Origin: CBFGRV01 sp965651265
Lineage (GTDB): Bacteria > Bacteroidota > Rhodothermia > Rhodothermales > VXPQ01
Direction: 5' to 3'
DNA length: 64,000 nucleotides
NCBI GenBank assembly: GCA_965651265.1
Contig: CBFGRV010000010.1
Span: forward strand, 1-64,000
The notes below the pieces were generated by a model. That model did not search any database and was not told the origin of the DNA. It saw only the letters and a program-made list of their open reading frames with translations. The translations under genes and the position numbers were made by a program. This document shows positions 51,597 to 61,037 of the stretch, piece by piece. Every line of letters starts with the position of its first letter. The stretch's first letter is position 1.

Positions 51597-52805
51597 TCAG
51601 TCCAGGTCCTCGTAGCCCGCGCAGGCTGCGATCGATTCGGCCTTATCCTGCTGATCCGTCTGGACATAGGCCGAGAAGAGCGCCTGGCACACCGACGTGG
51701 CATCATCTCCACTGGATTCCATCAACGACTTCGCGCGCTCCAGAGGCGGAATGGCCTGGGCAAACAAGTCGCGGCGCTGGCCCGCCAATTCTTCGATCTC
51801 CTGCTCGCGCTGTTGAATTTCGGCATCGGAGAGCTGAGATCGCTCGGTCCGCAGCGCGTCATCCAGCTCATTGATCCGCTCGTTGACGTCGACGGCCTTA
51901 TTGACGTAGGAGGCACCGAGGTTGTATTGCGCATTTGCATACTCGGGATCCACCTGCACGGCCACCTCCAGATGCTCGATCGCCTCGTCATACTCCTCGG
52001 CCTCCAGCAGGAGCGATCCGAGGTTGTAGCGGTACAGCTTGTTCTGCGGGTCTCTCTGGACGGCCGCACGGTATTCGTTCAGCGCGTCCTCGATACGGCC
52101 CGTCTGCACGTAGGCGTTCAGAAGCTGAGCCTGCAGATCGGCATTGTCGGGATGCAGTTCCACGGCTCTCTCGAGGACACTGAGGGCCTGCTGGGGCTCG
52201 TTCCGCTGGTTGTAAAGGTCCGCGAGAAACATGAACGTCTCGGCCTGCGTGTCGCCGTGCTCTATGGCCTGCTCGAGGGGCTCGACGGCCTCCTGCGTGC
52301 GCCCGGTGTTCAGCAGCGCGTAGGCCTTGTTCACATAGGCCCCGGCCGAGTCGGGCTGGATCTGCGCGGCGAGGTCGAAGTGCATCACAGCCTGATCGTA
52401 GGCTGATGCATCATTCTGACCCCTGTTGAATGCCTGGATTCCGCTGCGGAATTCGTTGTAGTACGCCAGACGAAGGCGCTGCTGGATGTCGTTCTGAAGG
52501 CCCGGATCGATCTGCACCGCCTGATTGTAGGCCTGTAGCATTTGTTCGACAATCTGACGATGCTGCTCCGGATCGCTGACTTCGCCCGCCTGCTCCTGGA
52601 GGATCTGCCCTTTCAGGTCTAATGCCTCTGCATTCTGCGGGTTGCGCTCGAGCGCCGTATTGACGTTCTCCAGCGCCCGGTCGTAATCCTTGTTTCGCAG
52701 GTCCAGTTTGGCGCCTTCGATGTTCGGATCGCTGGAACACCCGTTGGCGCCCATCAGCAGGACCCCGCCCACTAGAAGGACGCAGAGAACGGAAAACTTT
52801 TTCAT
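51597..52805 (-). CDS. TPR repeat lipoprotein
   Basis: The signal ends in VLLMGANGC. About six TPR motifs follow (for example DYDRALENVNTALERNPQNAEALDLKGQIL, EAVEPLEQAIEHGDTQAETFMFLADLY and EEYDEAIEHLEVAVQVDPEYANAQYNLGASY), then a coiled-coil-like region around 310-350 (INELDDALRTERSQLSDAEIQQREQEIEEL) and a Cys-bearing end. It is probably a periplasmic scaffold; the partner is unknown. A weak -33/-7 promoter pair is seen at 52855-52886. Confidence 0.9.
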   Translation of the reverse strand: MKKFSVLCVLLVGGVLLMGANGCSSDPNIEGAKLDLRNKDYDRALENVNTALERNPQNAEALDLKGQILQEQAGEVSDPEQHRQIVEQMLQAYNQAVQIDPGLQNDIQQRLRLAYYNEFRSGIQAFNRGQNDASAYDQAVMHFDLAAQIQPDSAGAYVNKAYALLNTGRTQEAVEPLEQAIEHGDTQAETFMFLADLYNQRNEPQQALSVLERAVELHPDNADLQAQLLNAYVQTGRIEDALNEYRAAVQRDPQNKLYRYNLGSLLLEAEEYDEAIEHLEVAVQVDPEYANAQYNLGASYVNKAVDVNERINELDDALRTERSQLSDAEIQQREQEIEELAGQRRDLFAQAIPPLERAKSLMESSGDDATSVCQALFSAYVQTDQQDKAESIAACAGYEDLD

Positions 52806-52854
52806 GACCATTGGATGTCGCTTCTATAAGGAATCGTCGACAGTAGATAGCGTT

Positions 52855-52886
52855 GTAAAGTACATTCTTAATGAGGCTGATACAAA
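52855..52886 (-). promoter_or_regulatory. Possible promoter of the TPR gene
   Basis: On the minus strand TTTG is followed after 20 bases by TACTTTAC, a partial match to TAnnTTTG. It is 50 bp upstream of the start at 52805. Confidence 0.3.
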
Positions 52887-53083
52887 TGCTCGTAACGCGA
52901 GTTCTCCGCCTATTTTCCCACACGCTCGACGGTACAGAACCGTCAAAACTCCGGTCCTCGATGTGCATTGAATCGTGATCGGCGCCGTCACGTCCGCATT
53001 CCAGATTCATGTGTGGCGGCCCAATGTCAGGTTGTCCAGGGCCCATAGGGGCCAGTGTCCTTACCTATAGCACAATCTACTCG

Positions 53084-54058
53084 GTGACAGCGTCGCTCAA
53101 GGCTCTCCTCAACGAGATCATCGACTATGCGGGCATGTATCCGCCTGCATCGCTCTCGCTCGACGACGCAGCCAGCAAATTCGCCCAACATCGACGTTCG
53201 GCGCATTCCTGGATGCTTGCGCGGTTTATCGTGCCCACCGCGCGCCTCGCGGACCTGCCCGAACGAAGTACGCTTCTCGCGGCGCCCGAGCCGCTTCACC
53301 TGGCGCTTCTCGCCACCGGTGGCGCCACAGCCGACGCTTTTCTGCAGTCCCTCGCGGACGATCTGTCGAAGGTCCGAACCTTCCTGGATGAGCACGGATC
53401 GCACGCGACGATCGATCAGTTCGAAGCACGTCTTCCCGCCGAGTTACTCGAGACCGACGCCATCCACGTCGGTCGATTCTTGAGACAGGTCACGCAATCG
53501 CTGAAGTCGGCCGGCCTGGCGTCCACGAACATTTTCGTGGAGATTCCTGCCAACGATTTCCTTCACCAGACCGTGCCGCTGGTGGCCGGCGCCGCGGCTC
53601 AGGTCAATCGCGAGCGCGAATCCTCCACGGATGGGCGCTCAGGCCTCAAGATTCGCACCGGCGGGACGGAGCCATCCTCCATCCCCCCTGTCGAGCAGGT
53701 CGCGCTCTTCATTGCCGAATGCTTGCGGATGGAGGCGCCTTTCAAGGCCACAGCAGGACTTCACCACCCGTTTCGCAGATATGACGATAACCTGGGCAGC
53801 CCAATGCACGGCTTCATCAACGTATTTGGAGCCGCCTCGCTCGCCTCGATGCACGAGCTGGATGAGGGCCGCATCGCCGAGATCCTGATGGATGACGATC
53901 CATCCCACTTCCAATTCTCGCAAGATGCGTTTTCCTGGCAGGAGCTTTCGGTCCCCCTCGCCGTGATCGAACGTGTTCGCACCTCGAGTGCACTATCCTT
54001 CGGAAGCTGCAGCTTCGACGAGCCGGTCGAGGATCTCGAGGCCTTAGGATTGATTTGA
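53084..54058 (+). CDS. Conserved protein of unknown function, paired with fumarylacetoacetase
   Basis: Blocks look conserved ([101 protein letters not shown]), with a GLHHPF motif and an enzyme-like barrel pattern. The start is placed at GTG 53084; the frame is open from 53009, but the first 25 codons (MCGGPMSGCPGPIGAS...) look non-coding. It ends 16 bp before fahA, so a role near aromatic-acid degradation is possible by context only. Confidence 0.75.
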   Translation: MTASLKALLNEIIDYAGMYPPASLSLDDAASKFAQHRRSAHSWMLARFIVPTARLADLPERSTLLAAPEPLHLALLATGGATADAFLQSLADDLSKVRTFLDEHGSHATIDQFEARLPAELLETDAIHVGRFLRQVTQSLKSAGLASTNIFVEIPANDFLHQTVPLVAGAAAQVNRERESSTDGRSGLKIRTGGTEPSSIPPVEQVALFIAECLRMEAPFKATAGLHHPFRRYDDNLGSPMHGFINVFGAASLASMHELDEGRIAEILMDDDPSHFQFSQDAFSWQELSVPLAVIERVRTSSALSFGSCSFDEPVEDLEALGLI

Positions 54059-54074
54059 CGCGCACGTGCAACGT

Positions 54075-55343
54075 ATGACCCGATCCTTCATCGAAATCCC
54101 CGAAGCGTCCCACTTTCCCATTCAGAACCTCCCATACGGCATCTTCCGACCGCGTTCCGGCGGCGCGCCTCGTGTTGGAGTGGCTCTTGGCGATTTTGTC
54201 GTCGACCTCTCCGTTCTGGAGGAGGCCGGACTTTTCGAGGATCGAGATATCCGTGTGGAGAAGCCGTTTTCTCGAGCGTCACTCAATCATTTCATGTCGC
54301 TTGGCCGCGATGTCTGGCGCGCGGCCCGCGCCACGCTCCAATACTTGCTCGATGCAGACACGCCGGATTTGCGAGATGATGGCAAGCTCCGTTCTCGGGC
54401 CTTCTACCGGCTCGATGACGTGGAAATGCTGCTTCCGGCCTCGATAGGCGATTATACGGACTTCTACTCCTCGAGGGAGCACGCCACGAATGTGGGCACC
54501 ATGTTTCGCGGCCCGGACAACGCCCTCCAACCGAACTGGCTTCATCTGCCCGTTGCATACCACGGCCGATCCAGCTCGATCGTCTGTTCGGGTACCGAAA
54601 TCCGCCGTCCATGCGGACAGAGCAAGGCCGATGATGCCGAACGCCCCAGCTTCGGCCCGTCGCGCCTCCTCGATTTCGAGCTGGAGATGGGCTTCTTCAT
54701 CGGCCCGGGCACGAATCTCGGAGAGCCGGTCCCGATTCATCGCGCCCACGAATACATTTTCGGGATGGTGATCGTGAACGACTGGTCGGCCAGGGACATC
54801 CAGAAATGGGAATACGTGCCGCTTGGACCGTTTCTCGGCAAGAGCTTCGCCACTACCATCTCCCCGTGGGTGGTGACCATGGATGCTCTTGAACCTTTTC
54901 GAACCCAGGGGCCGGCACAAGATCCGGAACCCCTGGAATACCTCCGGCATCCGGACGCCAGGGCGGCTTACGACATCCAGCTCCAGGTGGCGCTCCTGCC
55001 GACCGGTTCTAATGCGCCGCACACCATCTGCCGCTCCAATTTCAAGTACCTCTACTGGAGCATGGCCCAGCAGTTAGCTCATCATACCGTCAATGGGTGC
55101 AACCTTCGGCCGGGCGACCTGATGGCGTCCGGCACGATCTCGGGGCCAACACCCGAGACCTTCGGCAGCCTACTCGAATTCACGTGGCGCGGCGAAAAGC
55201 CGATAAACCTCCCGGGTGGCGAAACGAGAACGTTTCTGCAGGATGGTGATGCGGTGATCATGACGGCGTACGCCGAGGGTGAGGGATTCAGGGTGGGCTT
55301 CGGTACAGCGGAAGGGACGATCTTACCGGCGCGATACCCTTGA
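54075..55343 (+). CDS. fahA: Fumarylacetoacetase
   Basis: This is the final enzyme of tyrosine/homogentisate degradation, splitting fumarylacetoacetate to fumarate and acetoacetate. It has [16 protein letters not shown], the catalytic [38 protein letters not shown] and [36 protein letters not shown]. Length about 422 is standard. No homogentisate dioxygenase or HPPD lies in the window. The 273 bp to the next gene hold nothing I recognise. Confidence 0.95.
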   Translation: MTRSFIEIPEASHFPIQNLPYGIFRPRSGGAPRVGVALGDFVVDLSVLEEAGLFEDRDIRVEKPFSRASLNHFMSLGRDVWRAARATLQYLLDADTPDLRDDGKLRSRAFYRLDDVEMLLPASIGDYTDFYSSREHATNVGTMFRGPDNALQPNWLHLPVAYHGRSSSIVCSGTEIRRPCGQSKADDAERPSFGPSRLLDFELEMGFFIGPGTNLGEPVPIHRAHEYIFGMVIVNDWSARDIQKWEYVPLGPFLGKSFATTISPWVVTMDALEPFRTQGPAQDPEPLEYLRHPDARAAYDIQLQVALLPTGSNAPHTICRSNFKYLYWSMAQQLAHHTVNGCNLRPGDLMASGTISGPTPETFGSLLEFTWRGEKPINLPGGETRTFLQDGDAVIMTAYAEGEGFRVGFGTAEGTILPARYP

Positions 55344-55616
55344 CCTCGAGACACAATTTCATACAGTCCGACAGCTCGTAGCCACCCTGCCCGAGCCGGC
55401 TGACAAACTTCAACGGGGTGTACACGCAGACCCTGCCACCTTTTCAAGCCCGACCCGTCTTCTCTATGTCGTTTTGACGCCACACGCGCGCTGGCACGAG
55501 GGTTGTTTATCCTTTTGGATGGAATCGCACACCGGCTCCGGCGCAGAGTCGCCTGGGGTCGGGTACGATTCCATTGAGAGGAAAATGGAGAACAAACCAT
55601 ACAGGGAGGTACAGCC

Positions 55617-56057
55617 ATGACAAGCCTGGTTCGCTTTTCGCCCTCCACGGATATTCGCCGGATGCAGCGCGAAATCGATCGCTTGTTCGAGGAAATCCTA
55701 CCCCTCCGTCTCGATGGCGAAAACGAAGTGGTGTCGTGGACACCACGAGTCGACCTGACGGAGACGGATGACAGCTACATCATCCACGTAGACGCTCCCG
55801 GCATGAAGAAGGGCGACTTCCGGGTCAACTGGGAGGATGATACGCTCACGATCAGTGGCGAGCGGAAATGGGAGAAGGAGTCGGAGGATCAGAATGTCGT
55901 GCGCATGGAGCGCACCTTCGGCCACTTCTACCGCTCATTCAACCTGCCGAAGGCTGTCGTGAGCGACAAAATCTCCGCCACGTACAAGGACGGAGTGCTG
56001 ACCGTTCGCGTGCCGAAGGCTGAGCAGACGAAGCCGCGGCGGATCGAAATCCGCTAG
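55617..56057 (+). CDS. Small heat shock protein, Hsp20/IbpA family
   Basis: This 146-residue chaperone has an alpha-crystallin domain: WTPRVDLTETDDSYIIHVDAPGMKKGDFRVNWEDDTLTISGERK and GHFYRSFNLPKAVVSDKISATYKDGVLTVRVPKAEQTKPRRIEIR (the IxI tail is IEI). A strong GGGAGG Shine-Dalgarno precedes the ATG. A good terminator follows. Confidence 0.95.
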   Translation: MTSLVRFSPSTDIRRMQREIDRLFEEILPLRLDGENEVVSWTPRVDLTETDDSYIIHVDAPGMKKGDFRVNWEDDTLTISGERKWEKESEDQNVVRMERTFGHFYRSFNLPKAVVSDKISATYKDGVLTVRVPKAEQTKPRRIEIR

Positions 56058-56117
56058 TTCACAGCGGACCGGCCGAGCTGAATAGAAGGCAGAGCCGGAG
56101 ATCAAATGCGATTGGCT

Positions 56118-56148
56118 CGCGCAGGATCATCCTGCGCGGGCCTTTTTA
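56118..56148 (+). terminator. Rho-independent terminator after Hsp20
   Basis: CGCGCAGGA and TCCTGCGCG form a perfect 9-bp stem with a 3-nt loop (56118-56138), followed by GGCCTTTTT. Confidence 0.9.
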
Positions 56149-56290
56149 TTAGGTAGGCACGAGTGCCACCGACCGATCGAATTTGTTCGGTCGGCACGCG
56201 TGCTTCTTACCGATCGATTTTATTCCGTGGGCACGCGTGCTTCCCACCGATCGATTTTATTCGGTGGGCAGGAGTGCTTCCCCACCAATT
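56144..56290. repeat. 37-bp tandem repeat, four units, each hairpin-forming
   Basis: The motif CGATCGA recurs at 56174, 56211 and 56248 (exact period 37). Between copies runs TTTATTCGGTGGGCACGCGT or a variant, then GCTTCCCACCG. The arms CGGTGGG and CCCACCG can pair around a GCACGCGTGC centre. The array fills the region between the Hsp20 terminator and the Nudix start; no gene is present in it. Confidence 0.9.
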
Positions 56291-56297
56291 AACAGGC

Positions 56298-56954
56298 ATG
56301 AGTGAGGCTACGCGAACGTCGTTTGCATCCTTGATGAAGCGGCTCGAAGAGCGTCTCGGGCACCCACTTCCGGGTCCCGAAGCGCAGCTGCAGATGGCGC
56401 CGATGCACTCCAGGGCATCGGAGCGCATCAATGTGTCCGGCCGCGACTGCAGGGAGGCCGGGGTCCTTGCGCTTCTCCATCCCATGGATGACGTGCCTCA
56501 CGTCGTGTTGACCGTCCGGCGCGCCCACCTAAAGCATCACCCCGGGCAGGTCTCCTTTCCGGGAGGTCAGCGCGAAGGCGACGAGCCGCTTCTGCAGACC
56601 GCCCTGCGCGAAGCTCAGGAAGAGGTCGATGTCTCTCCGAATGAAGTGACCGTGCTCGGGCAGTTGACGCCCCTCTACATCCCGCCCTCAGGATTCTGCG
56701 TGTACCCGTTCGTGGGCTTCACCGAGCGTGTAACGCTCACGCCCCAGGATCGCGAAGTTGAGCGCATCGTGCATGTCCCCTTCCCACAGCTACTCGATCC
56801 GGCCCGCGTCCGCGAAGAGGAGTGGATGGTGCGCGGCGATCGCTTGCTGGTCCGCTACTTCGATGCGGAGGGTCTGCGTATCTGGGGAGCGACGGCGATG
56901 ATGCTGTCCGAACTCGTCGCGATTGTTAAGAGCATTGACGCGGACCGCCACTGA
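56298..56954 (+). CDS. Nudix hydrolase, CoA diphosphatase-like (NudL)
   Basis: The CoAse-type layout is present: RRAHLKHHPGQVSFPGGQREGDE leading into the Nudix box. The box reads G-x5-E-x7-RE-A-Q-EE-V-D-V; the usual Gly before the last hydrophobic residue is Asp here. Length 218 fits NudL. The start at 56298 follows the repeat array; the frame is open further upstream into the repeats but is not supported. Likely hydrolyses CoA or derivatives to 4'-phosphopantetheine. Confidence 0.88.
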   Translation: MSEATRTSFASLMKRLEERLGHPLPGPEAQLQMAPMHSRASERINVSGRDCREAGVLALLHPMDDVPHVVLTVRRAHLKHHPGQVSFPGGQREGDEPLLQTALREAQEEVDVSPNEVTVLGQLTPLYIPPSGFCVYPFVGFTERVTLTPQDREVERIVHVPFPQLLDPARVREEEWMVRGDRLLVRYFDAEGLRIWGATAMMLSELVAIVKSIDADRH

Positions 56955-57039
56955 CGCACAGGCCTCCCACAGAGCCGTGTACTTGAGCTGCCTGCGCGCG
57001 AGATGGCCACGTCATTTGAAGTCCGCCGGTCGTCCGACG

Positions 57040-57282
57040 ATGACGATGGCGGGTCAGGAGTACGATTCCGTACTCCCTGCGCGCGCTGGCGAAGTGGACG
57101 TCTATATCTACAATGTGCTGGGGCAGCGCGTCCTGCACTACAAGATTGGAGCGCAGCGCGCTGGTCGGTACCAGCAGCACATAGACATGAGTCCCTTCGC
57201 CAGCGGGGTCTACTTCTACGAATTGCGGGTTCGCGCCGAACGTCGCGAGGCCTTCCGTGAAGTCAGGAAATCGTCTTCGTGA
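57040..57282 (+). pseudogene. Orphan type IX secretion C-terminal domain fragment
   Basis: The 80-codon frame reads EVDVYIYNVLGQRVLHYKIGAQRAGRYQQHIDMSPFASGVYFYELRVRAERREAFREVRKSS. This is the core of a type A sorting domain (VYNxLGQxV ... GxYxxxxDxSxxASGxYxYxL ... K) that normally ends a large secreted protein. No cargo domain lies upstream, no signal peptide is present and the first codons are not family-like, so it is probably the 3' remnant of a lost gene. Confidence 0.75.
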
Positions 57283-57325
57283 CGTCACCTTCGCCGCGAG
57301 CTGAAGTCGACAGACCGGCGCGGCT

Positions 57326-58192
57326 TCAGCCGCCGGCTTGCTTGCCGGGCCCGGTCTCGATCGGAGCACCGACCAGGTTGCCCCACTCCGTCCACGAGCC
57401 GTCGTAGTTCTTCACGTCCTCAAATCCGAGCAGGTACTTGAGCACGAACCACGAATGGCTGCTGCGCTCGCCGATGCGGCAGTACGTGATCACCGGGCGA
57501 TCATCCGTGATGCCTGCCTGCCGGTAAAGCTCGCGCAGCTCCGACGCCGGCTTGAACGTGCCGTCCTCGTCGTTGACGGCTTTCGACCAGGGAATGTTGG
57601 ATGCGCCGGGGATGTGACCGCCGCGCTGGCACGTCTCCGGCAATCCTGGAGGCGCCAGAATCTCGCCCGAAAATTCCGCCGGACTGCGAACGTCGACGAG
57701 CCCAACCGCACCGTTCATGGCCTTTTGCTGGACTTCCGGAAGGAAGGCGCGGTGCGAAAGATCGAGTTCCCTGGCCTGATAGTTGGATGGAGTGACGGAC
57801 GGTCGCTCGGTCGTGAGCTCGCGCCCCTCCTTCTCCCATTTCTTGCGGCCGCCGTCCATGATGCGGGCATCGTCGTGGCCGTACATCTTCAATTGCCACA
57901 GCGCCCACGCGGCGAACCAGTTGTTGCTGTCGCCATAGAGGATGACGGTATCCTCGTTGTTGACGCCACTCTCGCGCATCAATGCCTCGAAGTCCTCGCG
58001 CGAGAGAATGTCTCGCCGAACCTGATCGGCGAGCTGGGTCTTCCAGCTCCATCCGATGGCGCCGGGAACGTGGCCCTTGTCATATAACTCCGTATCGACG
58101 TTGACCTCCACAATCACGACGTTCGGATCATCCTTGTGCTGGGCCACCCAGTCGGTGGTAACCAGGGCTTCCGGGTGTGCATACTCTGCCAT
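57326..58192 (-). CDS. Thiosulfate/3-mercaptopyruvate sulfurtransferase
   Basis: Two rhodanese domains are present. The first is catalytically inactive (VEVNVDTELYDKGHVPGAIGWSWKTQL). The second has the active Cys near residue 238 in VITYCRIGERSSHSWFVLKYLLGF, with LVDVRSPAEFSGE and GGHIPGASNIPW. The loop CRIGERSS favours the thiosulfate:cyanide type. It runs minus, divergent from GH15 over 199 bp that hold no gene. Confidence 0.94.
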   Translation of the reverse strand: MAEYAHPEALVTTDWVAQHKDDPNVVIVEVNVDTELYDKGHVPGAIGWSWKTQLADQVRRDILSREDFEALMRESGVNNEDTVILYGDSNNWFAAWALWQLKMYGHDDARIMDGGRKKWEKEGRELTTERPSVTPSNYQARELDLSHRAFLPEVQQKAMNGAVGLVDVRSPAEFSGEILAPPGLPETCQRGGHIPGASNIPWSKAVNDEDGTFKPASELRELYRQAGITDDRPVITYCRIGERSSHSWFVLKYLLGFEDVKNYDGSWTEWGNLVGAPIETGPGKQAGG

Positions 58193-58391
58193 GTCTCGTC
58201 TTTGGTTTGTGGGTGGTGGTTCTTTGGATGGAAGAACGTAGAAGAAAGTTGCCGCCTATCCCAAGGGTGAAATGCGTAAGAATTAGTTAAGGTTTTGGAA
58301 GCGATACCAGTTCCCTGGTCCGAGTTGGCACCCTTTTGTATATACATCGGCCGCTATTTGCGGCCCTGCGGCGACGTCTAAAATCCTGCCG

Positions 58392-60206
58392 ATGAGAGAG
58401 TTCCAGTTCGATCCCAGTCAACTTCCGGAATACAAGCCGCTCGAGTCCTACGGAATCATCGGCGACAGTCGTACGGCAGTGCTGGTTAGTGCGGACGGCT
58501 CGATCGACTGGGCCTGCCTGCCGGATTTCGATAGCCCATCCGTCTTCGGCGCACTTCTGGATCCCGAGGCGGGGCGACTCGCGATTCGCCCATCCGATCC
58601 CTTCACGGCGTGGCAGCGATACGAACGGGGAACGAACGTCCTCACGACCGAAATGGCGACCGCTCGCGGCACGATGCGCATACGCGACTTTATGCCGTAT
58701 ACGAGGCGCAAGGTCCCGACGGCCGAGATTTATCGTCGCGTGGAGTGCTTGCGCGGCACCGTCGATTTTGAGGTCATCTTCGAACCGCGATTTGATTACG
58801 GACTCCGCCTGCCGAAGCTTCAAGTCGGCAACTACGGAGTGAAGGCCGTCGACCAGGAGGGACATTCGCTCGTGCTGTCGACGGAACTGCAGATGGAGAT
58901 CGAGGACGGCCGAGCCGTCGCACGGGCCTCGATGCAGGCCGGCCAGGAGCTCTATTTCGTCTGCGACTGGGGTGCGTACAATGTTCACCCCGTGGCCAGC
59001 TACCAGCCCGACCGCCGGCTCTGGCAAGTTCGGACGTTCTGGCGAAACTGGGTGGACCGGCTGACCTATCACGGACGGTACCGAGATGCTGTCGAGCGCA
59101 GCCTCCTCACCCTGAAGCTCCTGACGTACGAGCCAACGGGAGCCATCGTGGCCGCGCCCACGACCTCGCTCCCCGAATGGCCGGGCGGCGGGCGCAACTG
59201 GGACTACCGCTACTCGTGGGTTCGGGATTCCGCCTTTATTCTCCGCGCCCTCTTTCAGGCTCAATACATCGAGGAGGGAGCTTCCTATTTCGACTGGCTG
59301 CTCGGCCAGGCCCTCGAGGGAGGTCCGCTCCAGATCATGTACGGCATCCGCGGAGAACGGTCCCTGCCCGAGCGCGAGCTGCCGCTGAGAGGCTATCGTG
59401 ACTCGCGGCCCGTTCGCATCGGCAACGCCGCGGTCGATCAGTTCCAGCTCGACATCTACGGGAGCCTCATCGATGCCGCATTACGATACGATCGGCAGGG
59501 CGGCCTCCTGACGGTCACCGAATGGGAGAAGATCACGGCGATCACCGAAATCGTTCGCCGACGATGGACCGAACCCGACGCCGGCATCTGGGAGGCCCGG
59601 ACCGAGGCACGTCACTACACCTATTCGAAGGTATGGGCCTGGGTGGCGCTCACACGTGCGGCCGAGCTCGCCCGGCAACTCAACGCCGATGCGCCGGTCG
59701 AGGAGTGGCGGCGCGAAGCCCATCGAATCCAGGAGGAGGTGCTCGAGAAAGCCTGGGATCCAGATGTAGGCGCCTTTACGCAGTCGTATGGCGACCGAGC
59801 CCTCGATGCGTCGATTCTCGTCATGCCGTCCGTGGGATTCATATCGGCAACGGATCCCCGCTTCAAGAGCACGCTCGAGGCATGCATTCGCGAGCTTCAG
59901 GCCGGGCCCTATCCTCTCCTCTACCGCTACCGCAATGAAGATGGGCTGACCGACCCGGAAGGCGCCTTCCTACTTCCGTCGTTCTGGATGGTGGAGGCCA
60001 TCGGTTTGACCGGCGACCTTCGTACGGCCCGGGCCGCCCTGGCCGCCTTGATCGAGCACATGAGCCCCGTCGGACTCTACTCCGAAGAAGTCCATCCCGA
60101 AAGCGGAGATCTACTCGGCAATTTTCCGCAGGGATTCAGCCACCTCGGACTCATCAATGCCGTGTTCAGGCTGGAAGAGCTGAAGCGCATGGAGGAAGGA
60201 TGGTAG
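58392..60206 (+). CDS. Glycoside hydrolase family 15 (glucoamylase or trehalase)
   Basis: The 604-residue protein has an N-terminal beta-sandwich (YGIIGDSRTAVLVSADGSIDWACLPDFDSPSVFGALLDPEAG) and an (alpha/alpha)6 barrel with GGRNWDYRYSWVRDSAFILRALF. Bacterial cytoplasmic GH15 enzymes of this length without signal peptide include trehalases and dextran-type glucosidases. Convergence with otsB-otsA suggests trehalase activity, though the sequence alone does not separate the options. Confidence 0.92.
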   Translation: MREFQFDPSQLPEYKPLESYGIIGDSRTAVLVSADGSIDWACLPDFDSPSVFGALLDPEAGRLAIRPSDPFTAWQRYERGTNVLTTEMATARGTMRIRDFMPYTRRKVPTAEIYRRVECLRGTVDFEVIFEPRFDYGLRLPKLQVGNYGVKAVDQEGHSLVLSTELQMEIEDGRAVARASMQAGQELYFVCDWGAYNVHPVASYQPDRRLWQVRTFWRNWVDRLTYHGRYRDAVERSLLTLKLLTYEPTGAIVAAPTTSLPEWPGGGRNWDYRYSWVRDSAFILRALFQAQYIEEGASYFDWLLGQALEGGPLQIMYGIRGERSLPERELPLRGYRDSRPVRIGNAAVDQFQLDIYGSLIDAALRYDRQGGLLTVTEWEKITAITEIVRRRWTEPDAGIWEARTEARHYTYSKVWAWVALTRAAELARQLNADAPVEEWRREAHRIQEEVLEKAWDPDVGAFTQSYGDRALDASILVMPSVGFISATDPRFKSTLEACIRELQAGPYPLLYRYRNEDGLTDPEGAFLLPSFWMVEAIGLTGDLRTARAALAALIEHMSPVGLYSEEVHPESGDLLGNFPQGFSHLGLINAVFRLEELKRMEEGW

Positions 60207-60207
60207 G

Positions 60208-60291
60208 GTCGGAAGTCGGAAGTCGGAGGTCGGATGTCAGATGTCGGAAGTTGGAAGCCGGAAGACGGAAGTCGGAGGTCAGAGGTCGGAT
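60208..60291. repeat. Array of 12 heptamers between GH15 and otsB
   Basis: Twelve consecutive 7-mers with consensus GTCGGAW: GTCGGAA (twice), GTCGGAG, GTCGGAT, GTCAGAT, GTCGGAA, GTTGGAA, GCCGGAA, GACGGAA, GTCGGAG, GTCAGAG and GTCGGAT. The array starts 2 bp after the GH15 stop. The otsB stop codon (60279-60281) lies inside it, so the last otsB residues (DPSDL) are encoded by the repeat. Confidence 0.9.
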
Positions 60292-61016
60292 GGGTCGCTG
60301 AGATAGCCTCGCAGGTAGTCGACGACGTCGTTCACATCCCCGAGCCGGTACTTCGCGGCCGTTTCGCCGGGACCAACCTTGATGGTAATGGCATCGGCAT
60401 CCAACACCCTGAATGCATCCTCATCCGTGACATCGTCCCCGATATAAATGGGCGTGCGACCCGGAAACCCGTCGATGACGTCCAGTATCGCCGTCCCCTT
60501 GCTGGTACGCTTCGGGCGGAGTTCGACGACATCCTTCCCCCAGATCGCATCGAGCGAATCCGGCGTGGCCTCGGCCCATTCAGAAATCAGACGCCGCGCG
60601 GCGTCCTTGTCGCCGGATAGACGATAGTGAACGGCGAACATTGGACCCTTCTCCTCGATCTGAATGCCCTCGGAAATGGGTGCCGAGCGGCGCATAGAGA
60701 GAATCGCCGCGCGCTCCTCATCCGATATGCGAAACGACGTAGGGCCGTGAAGCCGGCCATGTTGGATGCCGTGAAGCCCGATGGCGTCCACGCTCTGATC
60801 GATGAGCTGCTCGAGGTCGCTCAGGTGCCGGCCTGAAATGATCCAGACAGGATATCGTCGCGCCAGCGCCTCCATCAGTTCGGGGACGTCGGGGTGCGGA
60901 AAAGCCTGCATGGGATCATCCACGATGGGGGCTAGCGTCCCATCGTAGTCGAGAAAGAACAGCGGATCGGGGGCGATGGGGAGTCGGTCACTCATCGTCT
61001 TTGCCTTCTTGGCCAT
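60279..61016 (-). CDS. otsB: Trehalose-6-phosphate phosphatase
   Basis: This HAD-superfamily phosphatase has DYDGTLAPI (nucleophile Asp23, acid Asp25), WIISGRHLSDLEQLI, a cap region, TKGTAIL-like TSKGTAILDVI and PIYIGDDVTDEDAF. It dephosphorylates trehalose-6-phosphate. The start may be the ATG at 60995 (MSDRLP). It is read 21 bp after the otsA stop, so the two form an operon. The C-terminus runs into the heptamer array. Confidence 0.95.
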   Translation of the reverse strand: MAKKAKTMSDRLPIAPDPLFFLDYDGTLAPIVDDPMQAFPHPDVPELMEALARRYPVWIISGRHLSDLEQLIDQSVDAIGLHGIQHGRLHGPTSFRISDEERAAILSMRRSAPISEGIQIEEKGPMFAVHYRLSGDKDAARRLISEWAEATPDSLDAIWGKDVVELRPKRTSKGTAILDVIDGFPGRTPIYIGDDVTDEDAFRVLDADAITIKVGPGETAAKYRLGDVNDVVDYLRGYLSDPSDL

Positions 61017-61037
61017 GGCGCACTACGCCAACGATTG

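Noticed and set aside
51213..52406. 397-codon open frame on the plus strand
   Set aside because: Antisense to the PLP enzyme and TPR lipoprotein; Leu/Gly/Arg-rich without motif.
55344..55616. Possible small gene between fahA and hsp20
   Set aside because: Only a short frame overlapping the fahA end is open; no Shine-Dalgarno, no conserved motif.
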